This document shows positions 1-9,084 of a stretch of 64,000 bases of DNA, one piece after another. The first letter of the stretch is position 1. Every line of letters starts with the position of its first letter. The notes under the pieces are model-generated. The model was not told where the DNA came from. It saw only the letters and a program-made list of their open reading frames with translations, and ran no database searches. Source of the DNA: Roseisolibacter agri (GTDB taxonomy: Bacteria > Gemmatimonadota > Gemmatimonadetes > Gemmatimonadales > Gemmatimonadaceae); assembly GCF_030159095.1 (NCBI RefSeq), contig NZ_BRXS01000002.1, positions 496,001-560,000 on the forward strand, in the 5' to 3' direction. A program made the position numbers and the translations under genes.

Positions 1-1
1 C

Positions 2-1438
2 TTGACGCTCCCCGGCCCAGCGACGACCGCACTCCGCCCGCGCCCCGTGTCGGCCACGCCGCTCTCCACCGACCAGGTGCTCTCGCTCGCGCCCGACGCG
101 CCGTCCGCGAAGGCGGGCGCCGCGCTCGCCGTCGCGCGGAAGTGGACGGGCGTCGGCGGCGACGGCGAGGGGCGCGTCGTGTGGGGCCTCTGCCAGGGGA
201 GCGGCGCGCAGCCGTACCGCACGCAGGTCGACCTCGCGGACGTCGCGTCGCGCTGCTCGTGCCCCAGCCGCAAGTTCCCGTGCAAGCATGCGCTCGGGCT
301 GCTGCTCCTGCTGGTGCACGAGCCCGAGCTGTTCGCGGTCGGCGAGCCGCCCGCGTGGGTGGCCGAGTGGCTCGCGGAGCGCGCCGGGCGCACGGAGCGG
401 AAGCGGCAGCGTGAGGCGGCGGCGCCCGTCGCGGACGATGCGGCATCCGGCGCGGCGGTGGAGAAGGCGCGTGAGCGGCGCACCACCGCGCGCGCGAACA
501 AGGTCGCCGCGGGCCTCGTCGAGCTGGCGCGCTGGCTCGAGGACCTGACGCGCGGCGGGCTCGCCGCGTCGGCGTCGCGGCCCGTGAAGTTCTGGGAGAC
601 GGCCGCCGCGCGCCTCGTGGACGCGCAGGCGCCCGGGGCCGCGCGACTGGTGCGGCAGCTCGCGACGATCCCTTCCACGGGCGCCGACTGGCCCGAGCGC
701 ATGGTCGCCGCCGTCGCGCGGCTGCACCTGCTCACCGAGGCGTACGCGCGCCTCCCCGAGCTCCCCGAGCCGCTGCAGGCCGACGTGCGCGCGACGCTCG
801 GCTGGGCGACGACGGAGGATGCCGACGACGCGCGCACGATCACCGACGAGTGGACGGTGCTCGGCCAGGTCGTCGAGGAGGAGGAGCGGCTGCGCGCGCG
901 GCGCACCTGGCTCGCGGGACGACGCACCGGCCGGCACGCGCTGCTGCTGCACTTCGCGCACGGCGCCGCGCCGTTCGCCGAGCCGGTGCCGCCCGCGGGC
1001 GGGACGATGGCGGCGGAGCTGGCGTTCCTCCCCGGTAGCGCGCCGCTCCGCGCCACGGTCCGCACGCTCGGCGCCCCCGCACCGGACGATGCGGCCGTGC
1101 TGCCCGCGGGACACGCGCGCATCGCCGGCGCGATGGGCGACTGGGCCGCGACGCTCGCCGCGAATCCGTGGACCGAGCGTGTCGCGCTCGTGCTCTCGGC
1201 CGCGGTGCCCGAGCCGGACGGCGAGCGGTGGCGCGTGCGCGACGCCGACGGCGACGTGCTGCCGCTCGCGCCGCGCTTCCACGCGGGCTGGCCGCTGCTC
1301 GCGCTCTCGGGCGGGCATCCCGTGTGGATCGCCGGCGAGTGGGACGGCGACGCGCTGCTCCCGCTCTCCGCGTCGGACGGCGGACGGCTGCTGTCGCTCA
1401 CGCAGCCCGTCGCGCACTCGGTCGGAGCGCCCGCATGA
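2..1438 (+). CDS. SWIM zinc-finger protein (YehQ-like), 5' end at window edge
   Basis: The SWIM zinc-finger signature CxCx6CxH is visible: with the TTG at position 2 as residue 1, the ligands are C85, C87, C94 and H96. SWIM domains are small zinc-binding modules thought to bind DNA or protein. The rest of the protein is Ala/Arg-rich and alpha-helical in character, with no other motif I recognise. It is the first of five overlapping genes (SWIM, DUF5691, MoxR ATPase, DUF5682, VWA), and its TGA overlaps the next ATG. The set resembles E. coli yehL/M/P/Q, where YehQ is the SWIM member. The true start may lie upstream of the window; TTG at 2 is only the first possible start visible here. Function is unknown. 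Confidence 0.85.
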   Translation: MTLPGPATTALRPRPVSATPLSTDQVLSLAPDAPSAKAGAALAVARKWTGVGGDGEGRVVWGLCQGSGAQPYRTQVDLADVASRCSCPSRKFPCKHALGLLLLLVHEPELFAVGEPPAWVAEWLAERAGRTERKRQREAAAPVADDAASGAAVEKARERRTTARANKVAAGLVELARWLEDLTRGGLAASASRPVKFWETAAARLVDAQAPGAARLVRQLATIPSTGADWPERMVAAVARLHLLTEAYARLPELPEPLQADVRATLGWATTEDADDARTITDEWTVLGQVVEEEERLRARRTWLAGRRTGRHALLLHFAHGAAPFAEPVPPAGGTMAAELAFLPGSAPLRATVRTLGAPAPDDAAVLPAGHARIAGAMGDWAATLAANPWTERVALVLSAAVPEPDGERWRVRDADGDVLPLAPRFHAGWPLLALSGGHPVWIAGEWDGDALLPLSASDGGRLLSLTQPVAHSVGAPA

Positions 1439-2994
1439 CGTCGCGCGCCTCCGCCGTCGCCGCCTGGGCGGGCGTCGTGCAGGCCGCGCTGCTCGGGAGC
1501 ACGCGCACGAGCGCGAGTCTCGACGCCGCGCCGCCGGACGTCGCCGCGCTCCTGCATGCACTCGATGCGCGCGACACGTCCACCGAGCGACGGCTGCTCG
1601 CGCGCGCGGCCGTGCTGTCGGCGTACGTGCGCGCGGGACGCCTGCCCGCGCGGCGCGCGACGCCGCCGGACGATCCCGCGCCGGTGGATGATGCGCCCGT
1701 CGTCCCGCCCGCGGCGGCGCGGCTGCTCGCGACGCTGCTCGTGGGCGAGCACCGCGACGTGCTGCCCGAGTGGCTCGCGCGCGCCGCGGCCGGCGGATGG
1801 CGCGCGCCGTCGCCGCTGCTGCCCGCGCTGCTCGACCTCGCGCGCGCCGCGCCCGCGCTGCAGCCGGACGTCGTGCGCGTGCTGGGCGCGCGCGGGCGCT
1901 GGCTCGCCGCGCGGCATCCCGACTGGAGCTGGGCCGCCGGCACCTCGTCGGACACCGCGCGCGCGACGTGGGAGACGGGCGCGCCGCCCGCGCGCGTGAT
2001 GGCGCTCGCCACGCTGCGCGCCGACGACGCGGCCGCCGCGCGCGAGCTGCTCGCCGCGACGTGGCGCACCGAGAGCGCCGCGGGACGCGCGAAGCTGCTC
2101 GCCGCGCTCGAGACGTCGCTCGGTCCCGACGACGAGCCGTTCCTCGAGGCGGCGCTCGACGACCGCAGCCGCGAGGTGCGCGCGGTCGCGGCGGGGCTGC
2201 TCGCGTCGCTGCCGGGGAGCGCGCTCGTCGCGCGCATGACCGAGCGCGCGCGCGCCGCGCTGCGCTACGAGGCGGGCGGGCTGCTGCGGCGCGCGCGGCT
2301 CGTCGTCACGCTTCCTGGCGCGCCGGACGAAGCGGCCGTGCGCGACGGCGTGCAGCCCGCGCCGCCGCCCGGCATCGGCGAGCGTGCGTGGTGGCTGTCG
2401 CAGATCGTCGCGGCGGTGCCGCCGGCCGCGTGGACCGCCGCCTGGGGGCTGGGCGCCGAGCGGGTCGTGACGCTGCTGCGCGACGACGAGTGGACGCAGC
2501 CGCTGGCCGACGGCTGGGCGCGCGCCGCGCTCCGCCATCGCGACGCCGAGTGGGCCGACGCACTGCTGCGCGCGAACGTCCTCGTCGATCGCCATGCGCG
2601 CCTCGCGCCGCCGCGCGCCGCCCTCCTCGGCCTGCTGCCGCCGGCGCGGCGCGAGGCGCTGCTCGTGGACGCGCTCGTGGGACGCGTCGGCGTGTCGCCC
2701 GTCGAGCTGCTGCACGGCGCCCCGCCGCCGTGGGGCGACGCGCTCGCGCGCCACGCGCTCACGTGGTACCGCCGGCGCGCCACCGGCGCGACGGGGCTCG
2801 GCGTCACGTGGGCGACCGATGCGCCCGTGGCCGAGTCGCTCCCCATGCTCGCGACGCGCATCCCACCCGCGCTCGCCGACGAGGCATCGAATGGTTGGCC
2901 CGCCGAGCCGGCGCCGCCGTGGCCGCGCGCGATCGAGCGGTTCCAGTCCCTGCTCGCCCTTCGCCGCGCGCTGCACGCGGCCTTCACTCCGTGA
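1435..2994 (+). CDS. DUF5691 family protein
   Basis: A 519-residue protein of unknown function. I chose the ATG at 1435 because it overlaps the stop of the SWIM gene (ATGA arrangement) and gives a sensible N-terminus; a longer in-frame extension would run far into the SWIM gene. The sequence is built of Ala/Leu/Arg-rich helices, with a middle section (around residues 225-270) resembling HEAT-like repeats that contain phrases such as DDRSREVRAVAAGLLASLP. I recognise it as DUF5691 mainly from its position between a SWIM protein and a MoxR ATPase, a conserved arrangement. The helical-repeat fold suggests a scaffold within a complex formed by the operon products; that is inference. Confidence 0.7.
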   Translation: MTSRASAVAAWAGVVQAALLGSTRTSASLDAAPPDVAALLHALDARDTSTERRLLARAAVLSAYVRAGRLPARRATPPDDPAPVDDAPVVPPAAARLLATLLVGEHRDVLPEWLARAAAGGWRAPSPLLPALLDLARAAPALQPDVVRVLGARGRWLAARHPDWSWAAGTSSDTARATWETGAPPARVMALATLRADDAAAARELLAATWRTESAAGRAKLLAALETSLGPDDEPFLEAALDDRSREVRAVAAGLLASLPGSALVARMTERARAALRYEAGGLLRRARLVVTLPGAPDEAAVRDGVQPAPPPGIGERAWWLSQIVAAVPPAAWTAAWGLGAERVVTLLRDDEWTQPLADGWARAALRHRDAEWADALLRANVLVDRHARLAPPRAALLGLLPPARREALLVDALVGRVGVSPVELLHGAPPPWGDALARHALTWYRRRATGATGLGVTWATDAPVAESLPMLATRIPPALADEASNGWPAEPAPPWPRAIERFQSLLALRRALHAAFTP

Positions 2995-2999
2995 CGCCC

Positions 3000-4103
3000 A
3001 TGTCCATGTCCGAGACCAGCAGCGCCGCCGACCTCCTGCGGCGGCACGCGGAGCACGAGTACGCGGGCGAGCTCGATGCGCTCGCGCGGCACGACGAGCG
3101 TCCGCGTCCGCCCGGCTGGCGTCTCTCGCCGCAGGCGGTCGTCACGTACCTGATGGGCGGCACGCTCGCGGACGGATCCGTCGTGCGGCCCAAGTACGTC
3201 GGCGAGCGGCGGCTGATGGAGACCGCCGTCGCGACGCTCTGCACCGACCGCGCGCTGCTGCTCCTCGGCGTGCCCGGGACGGCGAAGACGTGGGTGGCCG
3301 AGCATCTGGCGGCGGCCATCTCGGGCGACTCGACGCTGCTCGTGCAGGGGACCGCGGGCACCGGCGAGGAGGCGCTGCGCTACGGCTGGAACTACGCGCG
3401 CCTGATCGCCGAGGGGCCGTCGCGCGCGGCGCTGGTGGCGAGCCCGATGCTGCGGGCGATGGAGCGCGGCGCGATCGCGCGCGTCGAGGAGCTGACGCGC
3501 ATGCCCGCCGACGTGCAGGACACGCTCATCACCGTGCTGTCGGAGAAGTCGCTGCCGATCCCCGAGCTCGGGGCCGAGGTGCAGGCGCGCCGCGGCTTCA
3601 ACGTCATCGCCACCGCCAACAACCGCGACCGCGGCGTCAACGAGCTGTCGAGCGCGCTCAAGCGCCGCTTCAACGTCGTCGTGCTGCCGACGCCCGCGAC
3701 CGCGGAGCAGGAGCTGGAGATCGTGCGCCGCCGCGTCGCGGAGCTGGGCGAGGCACTGGCCATTCCGGCCGAGCCGCCGGCGCTGGAGGAGATCCGCCGC
3801 GTGGTGACCGTGTTCCGCGAGCTGCGCGAGGGGCGCACCGAGGACGGGCGCACGAAGCTCAAGCAGCCCACGGGGACGATGAGCACCGCGGAGGCGATCT
3901 CCGTCGTCGGCTCGGGGCTCGCGCTCGCGGCGCACTTCGGCGACGGGCGGCTGCGCGCGGACGAGATCGCGCCGTCGTTGATCGGTGCGGTGGTGAAGGA
4001 CCCCGTGCAGGACGACGTCGTCTGGCGCGAGTACCTGGAGACCGTCGTGAAGGAGCGCGACGGATGGCGCGACCTCTATCGCGCGTGCCGCGCGCTGGGC
4101 TGA
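3000..4103 (+). CDS. MoxR-type AAA+ ATPase (YehL-like)
   Basis: A 367-residue AAA+ ATPase. The Walker A motif GVPGTAKT is at residues 90-97. The Walker B region reads ARVEEL near 169-174, so the usual Asp-Glu pair is replaced by Val-Glu-Glu, as I expect for this branch. Sensor 1 is IATANNRDRG near 207-216, and an arginine-rich segment RRFN follows. MoxR ATPases typically work with a VWA-domain partner as metal-insertion or remodelling chaperones, and the VWA partner is the last gene of this operon. An alternative ATG at 3006 would remove two residues. The gene starts six bases after the DUF5691 stop and is followed six bases later by DUF5682, consistent with one transcript. Confidence 0.9.
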   Translation: MSMSETSSAADLLRRHAEHEYAGELDALARHDERPRPPGWRLSPQAVVTYLMGGTLADGSVVRPKYVGERRLMETAVATLCTDRALLLLGVPGTAKTWVAEHLAAAISGDSTLLVQGTAGTGEEALRYGWNYARLIAEGPSRAALVASPMLRAMERGAIARVEELTRMPADVQDTLITVLSEKSLPIPELGAEVQARRGFNVIATANNRDRGVNELSSALKRRFNVVVLPTPATAEQELEIVRRRVAELGEALAIPAEPPALEEIRRVVTVFRELREGRTEDGRTKLKQPTGTMSTAEAISVVGSGLALAAHFGDGRLRADEIAPSLIGAVVKDPVQDDVVWREYLETVVKERDGWRDLYRACRALG

Positions 4104-4109
4104 CGACGC

Positions 4110-6374
4110 GTGAGCACGCGCGTGCCCGCAGACGTTCGCGTCTTCGGCATCCGCCACCACGGCCCCGGCTCCGCGCGCAGCCTGGACGCGGCGCTCGGCG
4201 CGTTCGCGCCGGACGTCGTGCTGGTGGAGGGACCTCCGGAGGGCGACGCGGTGCTCGCGCTCGCGGCGCACCCCGACATGCGTCCGCCGGTCGCGCTGCT
4301 GGTCTACGCGGCCGACGAGCCGCGGCAGGCGGGCTACTGGCCGTTCGCGGTGTTCTCGCCGGAGTGGATCGCGGTGCGCCACGCCCTCGCGCGCGCGGTG
4401 CCCGTGCGCTTCATCGACCTGCCGGCGGCGCACCAGCTCGCGCTCGACGCGGAGCACGAGGTCGCGCATGACGCGCAAGTCGAGCCGACCGTCGATCCCG
4501 TGCGCCGCGATCCGCTCGGCGCGCTCGCGCGGGCGGCCGGCTACGCCGACGGCGAGCGGTGGTGGGAGCACCTCGTGGAGGAGCGGCGCGACCACGCGGG
4601 CGTGTTCGACGCGGTGGCGGACGCGATGACCGCGCTGCGCGCCGCGACGGATGGCGACGACGATCGCGACGCGACGGGACCGCGCGCACGCGTCGAGGCA
4701 CTGCGCGAGGCGTGGATGCGGCAGGGCATCCGTCAGGCGACGCGCGAGGGCCACGCGCGCATCGCCGTCGTGTGCGGCGCCTGGCACGTGCCGGCGCTCG
4801 CCGCGCCGCTGCCGCCCGCGTCCGCCGACGCGGCGCTGCTCAGGGGACTGCCGAAGCTGAAGGTGCAGGCGACGTGGATCCCGTGGACCGCCGCGCGCCT
4901 CGCGCGCGAGAGCGGCTACGGCGCCGGCGTCGCGTCGCCCGGCTGGTACGCGCACCTCTGGACGCACGGCGCCGGCGCCGACGCCGCGACCGCGTGGATG
5001 ACCGACGCCGCGCGCCTGCTGCGCGACGAGGGGCTCGCGGCATCCAGCGCGCAGGTCATCGACGCCGTGCGCCTCGCCACCACGCTCGGCGCGCTGCGCG
5101 GGCGCCCGGTGCCGGGGCTCACGGAGCTGACCGAGGCCGCGGAGTCGGCGCTCGTCGGTGGCGACGCGACGCCGATGGCGCTCGTGCGCGACCGCCTCAT
5201 CGTCGGCACGGCGATCGGCGCGGTGCCCGCGGACGCGCCGTCGGTGCCGCTGCAGGCCGCGCTCGCGAGGGAGCAGAAGCGGCTGCGCCTCCCGCCCGAG
5301 GCGCTCGACCGCGTGCTGGAGCTGGACCTGCGCACGCCGCTCGACCGCGACCGGAGCGTGCTGCTGCACCGGCTCCTCGTGCTCGACGTGCCGTGGGGCG
5401 CGTCGGAGCGTTCGGCGGGGAAGGGCACCTTCAAGGAGGCGTGGAAGCTGTCGTGGCGGCCGGAGCTCGCGCTGGCGGTGATCGAGGCCGCGCGCTGGGG
5501 GAACACCGTCCCCGACGCCGCGGCCGCGCGCGGCGCCGAGCTGGCCGAGCGGGCGGAGGATCTGCCCGCGCTGGCGCGTCTGCTCGGGCGGCTGCTGCTG
5601 GCCGACGTGCCGGCGGCGACCGCGCGCGCGCTCGCGCGTCTGGACGCGCTGGCCGCGATGGCGAGCGACGTCGCCGTCCTCGCCGACGCGATCCCGTCGC
5701 TCGCGCGCACGCTGCGCTACGGCGACGTGCGCGGCACCGACCGCGACGTGCTCGGGCACGTGGTCGCGGGACTCGTCGCGCGGCTCGCGGCGGGGATGCC
5801 CGCCGCGGTCGCGTCGCTCGACGACGACGCGGCGCGCGGCTGGTACGACCGGCTCGTTGCGGTGGACGACGCGATCGTACGACTCGGTGACGAGGCGCTG
5901 ATCACGCTCTGGCGCGAGGCGCTGGCGCGCGTGCTCGCGCTGCCGGCGGTGCACGGGCTGGTGGCGGGGCGCGCCTGCCGCCTGCTGGTGGACGCGGGCG
6001 CGATGACGTCCGAGGACACCGAGCGGCGCTGGGCGACGGCCATCGCGCGCGGCACCGACCCGGCGCACGTCGCCGCGTTCATCGAGGGCTTCCTGCGCGA
6101 CGCGGGCACGCTGCTCGTGCACGACGCGACGCTCTGGCCGCTGCTGGACGCGTGGCTGGCCGCGCTGCCGGAGGACGACTTCAGCGCCGCGCTGCCGCTG
6201 CTCCGTCGCACCTTCGCGACGTTCGCGGCGCCGGAGCGGCGCAAGCTCGGCGAGCGCGCGGTCGCGCCAGCGTCGCGGGCGCACGCCGCTTCCGCCGACG
6301 CGGTGCCGTTCGACGCGGCGCGCGCGGCCGCGACGCTGCCGACGCTCGCCCTCCTGCTGGGTGTGGAGACATGA
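4110..6374 (+). CDS. DUF5682 family protein (YehM-like)
   Basis: A 754-residue protein starting with GTG at 4110. The N-terminus carries the family's characteristic FGIRHHGPGSARSL segment (residues 12-25), followed by VLVEGPPEGD around 36-45 and WPFAVFSPEW around 80. These features match DUF5682, a large family of unknown function found beside MoxR ATPases and VWA proteins. The N-terminal third looks alpha/beta and could be enzymatic; the rest is Ala/Leu-rich helix. No known catalytic motif is clear to me. Its TGA overlaps the ATG of the VWA gene, so the two are probably translationally coupled. Confidence 0.82.
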   Translation: MSTRVPADVRVFGIRHHGPGSARSLDAALGAFAPDVVLVEGPPEGDAVLALAAHPDMRPPVALLVYAADEPRQAGYWPFAVFSPEWIAVRHALARAVPVRFIDLPAAHQLALDAEHEVAHDAQVEPTVDPVRRDPLGALARAAGYADGERWWEHLVEERRDHAGVFDAVADAMTALRAATDGDDDRDATGPRARVEALREAWMRQGIRQATREGHARIAVVCGAWHVPALAAPLPPASADAALLRGLPKLKVQATWIPWTAARLARESGYGAGVASPGWYAHLWTHGAGADAATAWMTDAARLLRDEGLAASSAQVIDAVRLATTLGALRGRPVPGLTELTEAAESALVGGDATPMALVRDRLIVGTAIGAVPADAPSVPLQAALAREQKRLRLPPEALDRVLELDLRTPLDRDRSVLLHRLLVLDVPWGASERSAGKGTFKEAWKLSWRPELALAVIEAARWGNTVPDAAAARGAELAERAEDLPALARLLGRLLLADVPAATARALARLDALAAMASDVAVLADAIPSLARTLRYGDVRGTDRDVLGHVVAGLVARLAAGMPAAVASLDDDAARGWYDRLVAVDDAIVRLGDEALITLWREALARVLALPAVHGLVAGRACRLLVDAGAMTSEDTERRWATAIARGTDPAHVAAFIEGFLRDAGTLLVHDATLWPLLDAWLAALPEDDFSAALPLLRRTFATFAAPERRKLGERAVAPASRAHAASADAVPFDAARAAATLPTLALLLGVET

Positions 6375-7579
6375 CGCACTTCCCCTTCCCGCACGCGCTC
6401 CCCACCGACCCCGAGGAGCGGCGGCTGCACCGCTGGCGCCTGGTGCTCGGCGGCGAGGCGCAGGAGCCCATGGGCGTCGCGCTCGACCCGGCGGCGACGG
6501 CGATGGACCGCGCGCTGCGCGCGCTGTACGAGGCGGGCGAGGGCGGCGCGAGCGACGGCGACCGGCGCGGCGGGCTCGCGGCGTCGTCGCCGCAGGTCGC
6601 GCGCTGGCTCGGGGACATCCGCACGTACTTCCCCAGCTCCGTCGTGCGCGTGATGCAGCGCGACGCGCTGGAGCGCCTCGGCCTGCAGCGCATGCTGCTC
6701 GAGCCCGAGCTGCTGGCGTCGGTCGAGGTGGACGTGCACCTGGTCGCGACGCTCCTCTCGCTCGGCCGCGTGCTCCCGGAGCGCACGAAGGAGACGGCGC
6801 GCCTGGTCGTGCGCCGCGTGGTCGAGGAGATCGAGCGCCGGCTGCGCGAGCCGCTGCAGCAGGCGGTGCGCGGCGCCCTCAGTCGCGCGACGCACACGCG
6901 CCGCCCGCGCCCCGCGGAGATCGACTGGCACCGCACCATCCGCGCGAACCTGAAGCATTACCAGGCGGAGCAGCGCACGATCGTCCCCGAGACGATTCAT
7001 GGGACGGCACGTCGTCGGCGCGCGCTCCGCGACGTCGTGCTCCTCGTCGACCAGAGCGGCTCGATGGCGACGTCGGTCGTCTACGCGGGCGTGCTGGGCG
7101 CCGCGCTCGCGTCGCTGCCGGCGCTCGCCACGCGCATGGTCGTCTTCGACACGGCGGTCGTCGACCTCACCGACACGCTGAGCGATCCGGTGGAGCTGCT
7201 CTTCGGCGTGCAGCTCGGCGGCGGCACGGACATCCACCGCGCGCTCGGCTATGCGCAGGGCGTGGTACGGCGGCCGGAGGACACGGTGCTGGTGCTGATC
7301 ACCGACCTGTACGAGGGCGGGGACCGCGACGGGATGCTGGAGCGCGCGGCGGCGCTGGTGGGCGCGGGCGTGCAGGTGGTGGTGCTGCTGGCGCTGAGCG
7401 ACGACGGCGCGCCGAGCTTCGACGCGCGCAACGCGGCCGCGCTGGCGGCGATGGGCGTGCCGTGCTTCGCGTGCACGCCGGACCTGTTCCCCGAGCTGAT
7501 GGCGGCGGCTCTGGAGCGGCGCGACGTCGCGGCGTGGGCGGCGGAGCGGGAGCTGGTGGTAGCGCGGGCGGAGGCGTAG
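6371..7579 (+). CDS. VWA domain protein (YehP-like), partner of the MoxR ATPase
   Basis: A 402-residue protein. I placed the start at the ATG overlapping the DUF5682 stop; the first residues are MTHFPFPHALPTDPEE. A helical N-terminal region (1-215) is followed by a von Willebrand factor A domain. The metal-ion-dependent adhesion site is intact: DQSGS at 227-231, then GGGTDI and ITDLYEGG further on. VWA proteins of this type pair with MoxR AAA+ ATPases, the third gene of this operon. The last 90 bases of coding sequence plus about 107 bases downstream are repeated at 10530-10728, where only this 3' fragment survives. Confidence 0.9.
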   Translation: MTHFPFPHALPTDPEERRLHRWRLVLGGEAQEPMGVALDPAATAMDRALRALYEAGEGGASDGDRRGGLAASSPQVARWLGDIRTYFPSSVVRVMQRDALERLGLQRMLLEPELLASVEVDVHLVATLLSLGRVLPERTKETARLVVRRVVEEIERRLREPLQQAVRGALSRATHTRRPRPAEIDWHRTIRANLKHYQAEQRTIVPETIHGTARRRRALRDVVLLVDQSGSMATSVVYAGVLGAALASLPALATRMVVFDTAVVDLTDTLSDPVELLFGVQLGGGTDIHRALGYAQGVVRRPEDTVLVLITDLYEGGDRDGMLERAAALVGAGVQVVVLLALSDDGAPSFDARNAAALAAMGVPCFACTPDLFPELMAAALERRDVAAWAAERELVVARAEA

Positions 7580-7686
7580 GCGGCCGTGGAGCCGTCTGGT
7601 CTGGTCGACGTGCCATGGTCGTCGCATCTTGGGCTGCGATCCGGTGCGGCAGGCGATCGTCGCTCGCAGCACAACGGGCGCTAGCC
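7490..7686 (+). repeat. 197-bp direct repeat, copy A (3' end of VWA gene plus downstream spacer)
   Basis: This stretch and 10530-10728 align along their whole length at roughly 85% identity by eye. Copy A is the genuine 3' end of the VWA gene (stop TAG 7577-7579) followed by a spacer. Both spacers contain the phrase GGTCTGGTCGACGTG and a possible promoter: TGGTCG at 7602-7607, 17 bases, then CATCTT at 7625-7630. The repeats flank the block of small genes between them. Confidence 0.85.
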
Positions 7687-7691
7687 AGACA

Positions 7692-8033
7692 ATGCGAGCA
7701 TCGATGACCAGCAGACGTGTCCGGCGCGAGCGCGACGATCTTCAGTCCATCCCGGGTGTGGGACCGAGCCTCGCGCAGGACCTGCGCGATCTCGGCATCC
7801 AGCACGTGGCCGACCTGCGAGGCCAGGATCCGGAGCGCCTCTACGCGCGGCTGATCGCCGAGCGTGGCGTCCACCAGGACCGGTGCGTGCTCTACGTCTT
7901 CCGCTGCGCGGTCTACTTCGCCGAGACCCCACAGCCAGATCCGGAGCGGCTGAAGTGGTGGAACTGGAAGGATGCGCAGCCGGTGGCAGCAGCGCGCCGC
8001 AACCGGAAGGCCAGATCCAGCGTCACCCGCTAG
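7692..8033 (+). CDS. Helix-hairpin-helix protein of the Cdd1/pathogenicity-locus type
   Basis: A 113-residue protein from the ATG at 7692; a second in-frame ATG at 7704 gives 109 residues. The segment LQSIPGVGPSLAQDLRDLGI is a helix-hairpin-helix motif (GVGPS hairpin), and the following region with LIAERGVHQDRCVLYVFRCAVYF and PERLKWWNWKD matches the small Cdd1-type family. Members are assumed to bind DNA non-specifically; no enzymatic function is known to me. The base composition is visibly less GC-saturated than the operon upstream. The stop codon is followed within two bases by the left half of an attC-like site, as in a gene cassette. Confidence 0.75.
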   Translation: MRASMTSRRVRRERDDLQSIPGVGPSLAQDLRDLGIQHVADLRGQDPERLYARLIAERGVHQDRCVLYVFRCAVYFAETPQPDPERLKWWNWKDAQPVAAARRNRKARSSVTR

Positions 8034-8159
8034 CTGACGTGGCGTTGCAGCTGGCCGAGCGACCGAGCATCAGCTTCTCCCTCTCGGCGCCCCATGCCCG
8101 GCTCGGCGCCTGTGTGCGCGCTCGGCTAGCATCTCGGCAGCTGAACCTGGGCGTTCGGC
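8032..8159 (+). other. attC-like integron recombination site
   Basis: The four boxes of an integron attC are recognisable. R'' is AGCTGAC at 8032-8038, followed by spacer GTGG. L'' is the long arm at 8043-8059, beginning CGTTGCAGCTG. L' is CTCGGCAGCTGAAC at 8133-8146, followed by spacer CTGG. R' is GCGTTCGGC at 8151-8159 and contains the GTT core. L'' and L' are complementary except for bases in L''; one is a G directly after GTT, the place where known attC sites carry a conserved extrahelical base. At 128 bp the site is long, like Vibrio cholerae repeats. R'' has TGAC instead of the usual TAAC. No integrase gene is present in the window. Confidence 0.65.
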
Positions 8160-8219
8160 CGCAACCAACCCCGGCGATCGGACTGCAGCCGACGACGTAG
8201 GTCGTCTTGGAGAGTCCTC

Positions 8220-8684
8220 GTGAAACAACCGCCGATCATCGCCGCGCTCGTGCTGACGACCGGCTCATGCGCTCTCGCGCAGCACCGGAGCGCACGGTCA
8301 GGTGCTACGGCGAGCACCGCGCAGGCGGTTCAGCAGCAAGACCTGGAACGGATTCATGCGCAGATCACCGCCGACACCCTGGCGCTGCGCCGGATCTACG
8401 CCGATGACTTTCTGGGCATCGGACCGACGGGCGTCGTGCGTAACAAGGCAGAGGTCATCGCCGACTTCACCTCGCACGCGCTGACGTACCAGTCCATCAC
8501 GACCGCCGAGGTGCGCGTTCGCGTCTACGGGAACGCGGCCGTGGAAACCGGCCGCTCCACGATGGTCGGCCAGGATCGGGGCAGGGCCGTTCCGCGCGAC
8601 AACCGCTTCACGCGTGTCTGGGTCATGACCGCCGGGCGGTGGCAGCTGGTGGCGAATCACTATTCGCTGATGACGTCACCGTGA
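8220..8684 (+). CDS. Secreted SnoaL/NTF2-like (DUF4440-type) protein
   Basis: A 154-residue protein beginning with GTG at 8220, preceded by a GGAGAG ribosome-binding sequence. The first 22 residues form a signal peptide; Cys17 in TTGSC could be a lipobox cysteine, but the hydrophobic core is short. The mature part has the cone-shaped NTF2-like pattern: a helical segment with RRIYADDFLGIGPTG, then strands ending RVWVMTAGRWQLVANHYS. This fold is used by small isomerases and by binding proteins of unknown function. It lies directly after the attC-like site, so it may be a second gene cassette. Composition is again less GC-rich than the chromosomal genes around it. Confidence 0.7.
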   Translation: MKQPPIIAALVLTTGSCALAQHRSARSGATASTAQAVQQQDLERIHAQITADTLALRRIYADDFLGIGPTGVVRNKAEVIADFTSHALTYQSITTAEVRVRVYGNAAVETGRSTMVGQDRGRAVPRDNRFTRVWVMTAGRWQLVANHYSLMTSP

Positions 8685-9084
8685 GCAGCGCCGTTGTGGC
8701 ATTTTCGAGTCATGCCTGTGCTCGATGCGCCTGCGGCCTGCCGAATCGTTGAAGCCGACGTGGCCCGTCACGCATGATGTCGGAGCGTCCGCCGGCATCA
8801 TCGAGCGGAGCAACCCGCATCACCCCATGGAGTTCGGCCACGCAGCCTAACTCGGGCTTGGATCGCCACATCGCTTCATGCACACGCTCCGCGATGGCCC
8901 GTTTCGCCGCTGAGCTCCGGCGTTGCAGGGATTCTCCGCATGGTGCACGACGCGGCGCTCATGCGACTGGCTGCGACGCGATGCGCTGCGCATGTTGAAT
9001 CGCGCGGGCGGCGCGCAACCGACGACGGCTCGCAGCACGGCCGGCAGCGCGCGACCTCCCATTCCTCTCATCGGACTTCCCGCC
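8685..9084. other. 400-bp non-coding stretch with weak attC-like boxes
   Basis: No convincing gene is present. Fragments resemble integron boxes: TCGTTGAAGCCGAC at 8746-8759 is close to a classical L'' box, GCCTAAC at 8845-8851 is a perfect R'' consensus, and GGCGTTGCAG at 8919-8928 resembles an R' or L'' box. I could not fold them into one complete site. At 8987-9050 a segment starting GCGCATGTTG resembles the spacer of the 197-bp repeats and precedes the DUF4177 gene. Confidence 0.4.

Noticed and set aside
1168-2994. A longer version of the DUF5691 protein starting at 1168
   Set aside because: The extra 89 residues overlap the SWIM gene and are Arg/Ala low-complexity; the ATG at 1435 overlapping the SWIM stop is far more likely.
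2265-6284. A 1339-codon open frame on the minus strand
   Set aside because: It runs antisense to five well-supported genes of the operon, is Arg/His-rich and low-complexity, and has no domain; it arises from the high GC content.
8695-8930. A second complete attC site
   Set aside because: Individual boxes look right (GCCTAAC, TCGTTGAAGCCGAC), but I could not pair them into one stem with consistent spacing, so they are described only as weak remnants.
8774-8998. A 74-codon frame in the 8.7-9.0 kb gap
   Set aside because: It has no family resemblance or ribosome-binding site and overlaps attC-like fragments; composition does not look coding.
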